A DNA stretch of 10,808 nt from Prevotella merdae (GTDB lineage Bacteria > Bacteroidota > Bacteroidia > Bacteroidales > Bacteroidaceae). Below are positions 7,244 to 10,808 of the stretch, one piece after another. The notes beneath the pieces were generated by a model. That model did not search any database and was not told the origin of the DNA. It saw only the letters and a list, made by a program, of their open reading frames with translations. The position numbers and the translations under genes are program-made. The DNA lies in contig NZ_LT985324.1 in assembly GCF_900290275.1 (NCBI RefSeq), positions 947,264 through 958,071 of the forward strand. The letters are read 5' to 3'. Within the stretch, counting starts at the first letter, position 1. The number at the start of each line of letters is the position of its first letter.

Positions 7244-7354
7244 ATGGGGGTATATTTAGCATTTCTATTTTTTGGGGTGCCATGCATCCTTTTCTTAATC
7301 TTTTGCCTTACCAACAAAGGAAAGAGATGGTTAAGACAAAACAACTTGATGTAA
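7244..7354 (+). CDS. Tiny single-helix membrane protein, 36 aa
   Basis: Begins at the ATG at 7244 after AAGGAG (7229-7234, 9 bases before the start), the clearest Shine-Dalgarno in the window. It reads MGVYLAFLFFGVPCILFLIF, then CLTNKGKRWLRQNNLM. It has one transmembrane helix (residues 3-22), then a positively charged end with a GKRW motif, suggesting N-out, C-in topology. It starts 3 bases after the preceding stop and surely shares its transcript. Its partner is also a small membrane protein, so a two-component membrane complex is plausible. Function is unknown. Confidence 0.7.
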   Translation: MGVYLAFLFFGVPCILFLIFCLTNKGKRWLRQNNLM

Positions 7355-7400
7355 TATTAGCCATCAAAATGATAGTTTTATTTTTATAATGTAACAAGTT

Positions 7401-7511
7401 TATATAGTAGCGGAGGTCTCCGGCCTCCGCAGCAATCAATGATACAAACTATTAATGATGATTTGTATTCTACTTGGTGCTGCGGAGGCCAGAGACCTCC
7501 GCTACTATATA
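7401..7511. repeat. REPIN: two inverted GTAG-headed REP sequences
   Basis: The left arm 7401-7434 and the right arm 7478-7511 are reverse complements over 34 bases with one mismatch. Each arm contains a REP-like core (7407-7430 plus, 7482-7505 minus) that begins with GTAG and continues as its own palindrome (GCGGAGG ... CCTCCGC). The 43-base spacer holds a nested inverted repeat, ATACAAA (7442-7448) and TTTGTAT (7462-7468). A GTAG head before an imperfect palindrome, paired head-to-head within about 100 bases, is the described form of REPINs, which are moved by RAYT (TnpA_REP) transposases. No RAYT gene is in the window. The element lies just after the small membrane-protein operon and could also act as a transcript end. 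Confidence 0.8.
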
Positions 7512-7524
7512 ATCAGAAATCGAA

Positions 7525-7556
7525 AATGACTAAATGACTAATGACTGAAAATGACT
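7525..7556. repeat. AATGACT repeat tract
   Basis: AATGACT occurs at 7525, 7533, 7540 and 7550, and once more at 8557 just beyond the next gene. It is a short degenerate tract between the REPIN and the promoter of the secreted protein gene. No coding or structural role is visible. Confidence 0.75.
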
Positions 7557-7587
7557 GCTACTCTATCGATATTTTACATTATTTGTG

Positions 7588-7595
7588 TACCTTTG
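7588..7595 (+). promoter_or_regulatory. Probable -7 box of the secreted-protein gene
   Basis: TACCTTTG fits TAnnTTTG exactly, 73 bases before the chosen start codon. No TTG is present about 19-20 bases upstream, so the match is only half. It overlaps the possible GTG start at 7585, which argues against that start. Confidence 0.5.
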
Positions 7596-7668
7596 TACCG
7601 TCAAAAGTGTGTTTGGGGGTATATCCATGCTACAACCATGCACAAGTATACATAAAAAGTTAGTCTAT

Positions 7669-8550
7669 ATGAAAAGAAATTTACTCACGTCAGTATTCAT
7701 TACATTGTTATCGTTGACAGCTGGTGCGCAGACCGTTTGCAAGTCGCACAAAGAGCTGCCCAAAAGGATTGATTCGGAGATAGTGGACATCGACCCCGCG
7801 CTATTTAAGACTCAGCGTATCCAGTCGGCACCAGTATGCAAGGCCATGGACGACGATAGCTATCTGTCTAAGCAGAAACATCTCTTTGTCCAGGGTGCCG
7901 ACACTCGCTATATAGATGTAGGCATCGGAAATAACTTGTCAGCCGAGGTCATGGGACGCCTCACTCCCGAGATGCTCAAGCCCTATGCCGGTTACAAGAT
8001 AGTAGGTATATCATTTGCGGTGGGTTCGACCTTGGGTAATTCACCCAGCATAATATTCTATGAATTAGACGATGATGGGTGGAACCTGATGGGAAGGTCA
8101 GGTGTCAAGGACTATAATGCTGATTCATTTTTGTTCAATGAGGTGGAATGTACATGGAATTATGTCATTCCTGAGGAGCCCAACGCTATAATGTTCGGAT
8201 ATACGTTTGATCCGATACATCTTTTTATGAATGAAACTAATGAGAACTATGTAGCAGTGGGTCGTACCAATGATTTGACCAACGGCTTTCTGGTTTGGGG
8301 TGAGTTGATAAAAGACGAAGGCTATAAGCTATATCGGCTAAGCTCTAACGAGCTTCCATATGCCGCTTGCGTGCAACTCATTCTCTCCAATGGCAGCTCG
8401 ACCGAAATCGTGGGCGTCGACGGCAAGCGCAATGTCAAAGTCGTAGAGCGCTATACTCCCGACGGGCAGCGTGTCTCTGCTCCTGTGAGCGGCATCAATA
8501 TAGAAAAACTAAGCGACGGCACTACGCGCAAGGTGTTTGTGCAGAAGTAA
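7669..8550 (+). CDS. Secreted protein of unknown function with Prevotella-type C-terminal tail, 293 aa
   Basis: The ATG at 7669 gives a clean signal peptide (MKRNLLTSVFITLLSLTAGA, cleavage before Gln21). An in-frame GTG at 7585 and an ATG at 7627 lie too far upstream and would bury the signal. The mature part contains LTPEMLKPYAGYKIVGISFA and SIIFYELDDDGWNLMG, a layout seen in beta-rich extracellular Bacteroidales proteins; I cannot name the family. The last 40 or so residues (VERYTPDGQRVSAPVSGI, then NIEKLSDGTTRKVFVQK) follow the tail found on many Prevotella exported proteins, reminiscent of type IX secretion sorting domains, though shorter than the classical domain. The 5' two-thirds is more AT-rich than the 3' end. 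It ends 54 bases before the convergent amidase gene. Confidence 0.75.
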   Translation: MKRNLLTSVFITLLSLTAGAQTVCKSHKELPKRIDSEIVDIDPALFKTQRIQSAPVCKAMDDDSYLSKQKHLFVQGADTRYIDVGIGNNLSAEVMGRLTPEMLKPYAGYKIVGISFAVGSTLGNSPSIIFYELDDDGWNLMGRSGVKDYNADSFLFNEVECTWNYVIPEEPNAIMFGYTFDPIHLFMNETNENYVAVGRTNDLTNGFLVWGELIKDEGYKLYRLSSNELPYAACVQLILSNGSSTEIVGVDGKRNVKVVERYTPDGQRVSAPVSGINIEKLSDGTTRKVFVQK

Positions 8551-8604
8551 GGTCAAAATGACTGATTACAAATCCTTGTATTCTGCGGTCGCGTCAAACG
8601 ATGG

Positions 8605-8976
8605 TCAATCCTTTGCTGCATAGTCACGGTGTCCTCTTATTTCTGCGTTTGGGAAGCGAAGCTTCAATAGGGTTAGCAGAGCCTTGAGAGCTTTCTTTTG
8701 ATACTCTGTTCGAGTGTCTTTCGGTCGCTTGCCGTCGGCATCGAGGCCACCGATGTAGCAAACGCCAATCGACGTGGCGTTGTGTCCCTTGCAATGTGCG
8801 CCCACCTCGGCAATTGGTCTTCCTGCATGCACGCTGCCATCTCGATACGCCACGAAATGATAGCCAATAGATTTGAAAACTTGCTGACGATGCCAGCGGT
8901 CGATGTCGGCAGCCCGAAAGTCCATGCCCTCGCGAGTGGCGGAACAATGGATTATTATTAAATCAATTTTTCGCAT
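8605..8976 (-). CDS. Phage-type N-acetylmuramoyl-L-alanine amidase (T7 lysozyme family), ends in TGA at the zinc-Cys codon
   Basis: Cleaves the amide bond between N-acetylmuramic acid and L-alanine in peptidoglycan; the family (Amidase_2/PGRP fold) is zinc-dependent. Seen: IIIHCSAT with ligand His10, GYHFVAYRDG at 38-47, VGAHCKGHN at 58-66, SIGVCYIGGLD at 69-79 and GHRDYAAKD at 115-123. His116 and Lys122 match His122 and Lys128 of T7 lysozyme, and the next codon, where Cys130 should be, is TGA (8605-8607). The frame stays open past it for PSFDATAEYKDL and ends at TAA (8566-8568), which is the tail expected for this family. As annotated to the TGA, the protein lacks a metal ligand and is probably inactive. 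Options are a nonsense mutation (pseudogene), recoding, or a base error. No signal peptide. The usual HU-family neighbour is not in the window. Confidence 0.85.
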   Translation of the reverse strand: MRKIDLIIIHCSATREGMDFRAADIDRWHRQQVFKSIGYHFVAYRDGSVHAGRPIAEVGAHCKGHNATSIGVCYIGGLDADGKRPKDTRTEYQKKALKALLTLLKLRFPNAEIRGHRDYAAKD

Positions 8977-9002
8977 AAATTGTGTAAAAAAACAAGTAAA
9001 AA

Positions 9003-9034
9003 TTTGTTCAGATTAAATTTTTATATTAACTTTG
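9003..9034 (+). promoter_or_regulatory. Bacteroidetes-type promoter of an orphan short transcript
   Basis: TTTG (9003-9006), 20 bases, then TAACTTTG (9027-9034) fits the consensus. It points away from the amidase gene and toward a terminator about 130 bases on. Confidence 0.6.
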
Positions 9035-9039
9035 GCGTT

Positions 9040-9174
9040 CACATGGTAATAACAGTTTGATAAAAAATGGGTTCATCCGTGAGGATGGTCTAAAACGATT
9101 GTCTGTGAGGATAGTTGTTTATCTTAAATTTACAAGACTCATAGACCATTATATGATCTATGAGTCTTTTTTTT
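9040..9174 (+). ncRNA. Candidate small RNA or attenuated leader, about 135 nt
   Basis: Bounded by a promoter match (9003-9034) and an intrinsic terminator (9134-9174), with no convincing ORF. The only complete frames are 5 and 8 codons (the latter at 9067-9093), and a 66-codon TTG-start frame runs straight through the terminator. Internal pairings: CATCC (9074-9078) with GGATG (9083-9087) around GTGA; and GATGGTCTA (9084-9092) with TAGACCATT (9142-9150), which would open the terminator stem. These two and the terminator are mutually exclusive, as in attenuators. No regulated gene lies directly downstream. I do not recognise the RNA. Confidence 0.5.
9134..9174 (+). terminator. Strong rho-independent terminator
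   Basis: AAGACTCATAGA (9134-9145) pairs perfectly over 12 bases with TCTATGAGTCTT (9157-9168), with CAT/ATG pairs inside the loop, followed by a run of T to 9174. Confidence 0.85.
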
Positions 9175-9253
9175 CGGTTCTTCCGATATTTGGAGTGATA
9201 CAAACTGGGGCTTATCGTGGAGGTTGGCATCTTGATATTCGTATAATGAACGT

Positions 9254-9309
9254 ATAATTTTACTTGTAGTTCTTTTGTATGTAGTTCCCACAGAATGCAC
9301 AGACCACAC
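9254..9309. repeat. 56-base direct repeat, copy 1
   Basis: Identical to 9408-9463 except at one base (G9296 against A9450). It opens with ATAATTTTACTTGTAGTTC and ends in a CACAGAAT-type segment. Both copies are noncoding. The stretch 9175-9253 before it shows no recognisable feature. Confidence 0.9.
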
Positions 9310-9390
9310 AGAAGCCTACGGGATTAAGGTTTTTCGAATCCACAGAATGGCCTACGCTTCGCGATGCAAGAATCCACAGAAATGAATGCT
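9310..9390. repeat. CACAGAA-type degenerate repeat region
   Basis: Between the two 56-base copies the sequence reuses short words such as AATCCACAGAA (about 9340 and 9371) and contains GGCCTACGCTTCGCGATGC. It has the look of intergenic filler repeat in Bacteroidales. No ORF or RNA is recognised. Confidence 0.6.
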
Positions 9391-9407
9391 TGCGTCAAAC
9401 GATGGGC
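9389..9407 (-). pseudogene. Possible remnant of an amidase 3' end (CPSFDAS)
   Basis: On the minus strand the bases from 9407 downward read TGC CCA TCG TTT GAC GCA AGC, that is Cys-Pro-Ser-Phe-Asp-Ala-Ser. This is the conserved tail expected after the zinc-lysine motif of the nearby amidase. TGxCCATCGTTTGACGC is shared with that gene's 3' end (14 identical bases, 8591-8604 and 9392-9405), and the only difference in the 17 bases is TGC here against TGA there. No other part of an amidase is visible beside it, so chance remains possible. Confidence 0.35.
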
Positions 9408-9463
9408 ATAATTTTACTTGTAGTTCTTTTGTATGTAGTTCCCACAGAATACACAGACCACAC
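9408..9463. repeat. 56-base direct repeat, copy 2, abutting the IS110 element
   Basis: 55 of 56 bases match copy 1 at an offset of 154. Homology stops abruptly at 9463/9464, which is where the left end of the IS110-type element plausibly starts. Confidence 0.9.
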
Positions 9464-9534
9464 TCTAAGTTTGCAGAAGAAAGCAATTAGGCTAAATAAT
9501 CAAGGTAAAACTATGATTGCTAAAGACAGTTTCG

Positions 9535-9542
9535 TACCTTTG
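9535..9542 (+). promoter_or_regulatory. -7 box in the IS110 left end
   Basis: TACCTTTG fits TAnnTTTG. TATG at 9512-9515 sits 19 bases upstream as a weak -33 candidate. It would start a transcript near 9548 that covers the structured region before the transposase. Confidence 0.5.
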
Positions 9543-9547
9543 TTGTA

Positions 9548-9734
9548 AAAAGGTAGAATCGGTCTGTCGAAGAGGTAAACCAAAGATCGCACAAGTCTGA
9601 AGACTATGTTCTGTTTCGGACCTCATCGACATAGTTGCAAAGACCAGATAGAAAGTTATCGGCTCTGAGCCTTGTTAGAGTGTTAGTCCATACAACTATT
9701 GAACAATTCTACATAACTAAAATCGTACAAAGAT
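9548..9734 (+). ncRNA. Candidate bridge RNA (seekRNA) of the IS110 element
   Basis: IS110 elements are known to encode, in the noncoding end before the transposase, an RNA whose two internal loops pair with target and donor DNA. This stretch of about 187 bases has the right place and size (the IS621 RNA is about 177 nt). By eye it forms an imperfect 5' stem (around 9558-9587), a stem ACTATGT (9603-9609) / ACATAGT (9629-9635) with a 19-base loop, and a larger 3' stem-loop AGTTAT (9654-9659) / ATAACT (9713-9718). The latter holds TTGTT (9672-9676) / AACAA (9702-9706) and an inner TAGT/ACTA. GGTCT (9561-9565) and AGACC (9641-9645) could close the first part. Which loop reads target and which donor cannot be settled without the element's right end. 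Confidence 0.55.
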
Positions 9735-10760
9735 ATGAAGAATTTATTTATTGGAGTTGATTTTTCGAAAGAAAAAGTTGATGTGGCTATCATTTTTGCA
9801 GATGGACTGACAGAAACAGCTGCACGAATGTTTAACGAGTTCAAGACAACTGTGTCTGGCTACAAGCAACTGGTCAAGTGGGTGGAGCAGAATTCCTACG
9901 GCATCGACTCTTCCCTGTGGCTCTTCTGTGGAGAGAATACGGGCGACTACAGCAAGGGACTGTGCAACTTTCTCTATGGTAAAGGCTACGACATGTGGCT
10001 TGAGAATGCCAAGAGCATCAAGGATGCATCAGGTCTCAGACGATTGAAGTCGGACCGCGCCGACGCCTCGATGATTGCCGAATACGCAATGAGGAATTAC
10101 GACAGAGCCATTATGTACGAGCCACTTAGCGAGTCACTTGCACAACTGCGCGAACTGTTTCTGTATCGTCAGATGGTTATAAGACACAGATGCAGCTTTC
10201 AAGTGCGCAGAGGCGAGAAGAAACTCACAATGGAGAAGTCTCCTGTCAAGACAATGATCTCGCAGAGCGGAAGGCATATCGTGTCTGAACTCAACAAGGA
10301 AGTAGAGAAAATAGACAAGCGAATCGCCGAGCTCATCAAGTCAGACGAGGAACTCACCGAGGTGTTCACCATCGTGACCTCGGTGCCTGGTATAGGAACG
10401 CAGAATGCTGTCTGTCTGATGGTATACACCGACAACTTCCGTCGTTTCAACTACGATTCAAGGAAGATTGCCTGCTACTACGGCATAGCCCCATTCGGCA
10501 AGGATTCGGGCACCAGCGTGCATTCAGATCCTCGTGTGCACTATATGGCGAACCGTCAGATAAAGTCCATGCTGACGCAGGCTGCACTGGCTGCCGTGAA
10601 CTTCAATCCTGTTATTGCAAGGTACTATATGCGTCTCGTGGAACGTGGAAAGAAGAAGCAGGTTGCACTGAACAATGTGAAGAACAAACTCGTGCATTTG
10701 GTCACTGCCATGGCCAGAAACCGCCAGCTTTATACCCCAGAATATAAAATCTCAGCTTAA
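9735..10760 (+). CDS. IS110-family DEDD transposase (recombinase), 341 aa
   Basis: RNA-guided recombinase that moves the element. The N-terminal RuvC-like domain carries GVDFSKEKVDVAI (7-19, Asp9), ENTGDYSKGL (67-76, Glu67) and LKSDRADASMIAEYA (104-118, Asp107 and Asp110), the complete DEDD set. A helical, charged stretch (about 181-210) leads to the C-terminal Transposase_20 domain with FTIVTSVPGIGTQNAVCL (211-228) and YYGIAPFGKDSGTSVHSDPR (248-267). Ser258 of the DSG is the likely catalytic serine by comparison with the family. The ORF is full length and undamaged, so the element may be active. The ATG lies directly after the bridge-RNA-like region, without a Shine-Dalgarno. Confidence 0.93.
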   Translation: MKNLFIGVDFSKEKVDVAIIFADGLTETAARMFNEFKTTVSGYKQLVKWVEQNSYGIDSSLWLFCGENTGDYSKGLCNFLYGKGYDMWLENAKSIKDASGLRRLKSDRADASMIAEYAMRNYDRAIMYEPLSESLAQLRELFLYRQMVIRHRCSFQVRRGEKKLTMEKSPVKTMISQSGRHIVSELNKEVEKIDKRIAELIKSDEELTEVFTIVTSVPGIGTQNAVCLMVYTDNFRRFNYDSRKIACYYGIAPFGKDSGTSVHSDPRVHYMANRQIKSMLTQAALAAVNFNPVIARYYMRLVERGKKKQVALNNVKNKLVHLVTAMARNRQLYTPEYKISA

Positions 10761-10808
10761 AATGAAAATAATGGTCAAAACATTTGGATTTTAACATAGA
10801 AAGCAGAA
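10761..10808 (+). other. Partial right end of the IS110 element
   Basis: AT-rich noncoding sequence after the transposase stop, containing CATTTGGATTTTAACATAG and ending in AGAAAGCAGAA at the window edge. It shares the words AGAAAGCA and GCAGAA with the left end (9472-9485). The true end is not identifiable. Confidence 0.5.

Larger units (their letters stand above)
9464..10808 (+). mobile_element. IS110-family insertion sequence, right end not in window
   Basis: Consists of about 270 bases of noncoding left end, a 341-codon DEDD transposase and at least 48 bases of right-end noncoding sequence up to the window edge. The left boundary is set where the 56-base repeat breaks off and is an inference, good to perhaps ten bases. 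As usual for IS110 elements there are no obvious terminal inverted repeats. The long noncoding part upstream of the transposase fits the IS110 rather than the IS1111 subgroup. Confidence 0.7.

Noticed and set aside
7585..7668. GTG start for the secreted protein
   Set aside because: It overlaps the -7 box and would put 28 residues in front of a clean signal peptide.
8567..8580. TACAA/TTGTA hairpin between the convergent secreted-protein and amidase genes
   Set aside because: A 5-base stem without a T tract; it also lies within the readthrough tail codons of the amidase.
9057..9257. 66-codon ORF with a TTG start
   Set aside because: It reads straight through a strong intrinsic terminator and into a repeat; no family resemblance.
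10199..10450. Minus-strand ORF inside the transposase
   Set aside because: Antisense shadow of the conserved transposase domain.

Overview
The window looks like chromosomal DNA of a gut or oral Bacteroidales bacterium, most likely Prevotella or a close relative. The signs are: promoters of the Bacteroidetes type (TTTG, about 19-20 bases, TAnnTTTG) at three or more places; almost no Shine-Dalgarno sequences; a bifunctional HisB; an M64 (IgA-peptidase family) metalloprotease; a secreted protein ending in a Prevotella-type VERYTPDGQRVSAP... C-terminal tail; and a phage-type amidase. This assignment is inference from gene content, not from a marker gene.

Left part (1-6807, all minus strand). Read in the direction of transcription, a well-matched promoter at 6776-6807 drives a SpoU/TrmH-type RNA methyltransferase, a six-helix membrane protein, hisB and a small HPPK (FolK)-like protein, with gaps of 5-17 bases. 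This is a housekeeping operon. After a repeat-filled gap come a secreted M64 metalloprotease and a secreted TPR protein whose stop and start codons abut (TAAATG). Then comes the first 444 codons of clpC, which runs off the left edge.

Middle (6808-8604). A divergent AT-rich promoter serves two tiny membrane-protein genes (75 and 36 codons). They are followed by a perfect-looking REPIN: two GTAG-headed REP sequences facing each other as 34-base arms with one mismatch. Next is a secreted protein of unknown function with its own -7 box.

Right part (8605-10808), the accessory end. A T7-lysozyme-type amidase reads on the minus strand, but a TGA sits exactly at its zinc-ligand cysteine codon. The reading frame continues for twelve further family-like codons (PSFDATAEYKDL). 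Divergent from it is a promoter-to-terminator unit of about 135 bases with no convincing ORF: a candidate small RNA or attenuator with mutually exclusive pairings. Then comes a 56-base direct repeat pair. Between its copies lies a short minus-strand piece that reads CPSFDAS, as if a second amidase tail with the cysteine intact had been left behind. Directly after the second copy begins an IS110-family element with a 341-residue DEDD transposase. Its 5' noncoding end has a -7 box and two large stem-loops and is a good candidate for a bridge RNA gene. The window stops inside or near the right end of this element.

A striking general feature is the number of degenerate simple-sequence tracts, each with its own vocabulary: TTAACTCC/TTAACTTC, CCTTGTACTTAAAGCC, AATGACT and CACAGAAT. 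One tract of this kind (GTGAAAAATCTAAGGCGAA) lies in frame inside the metalloprotease gene and encodes a Lys/Ser-rich linker. The best candidates for a second look are the amidase TGA-for-Cys with its possible tail remnant, the bridge RNA candidate, the REPIN and the orphan small RNA.
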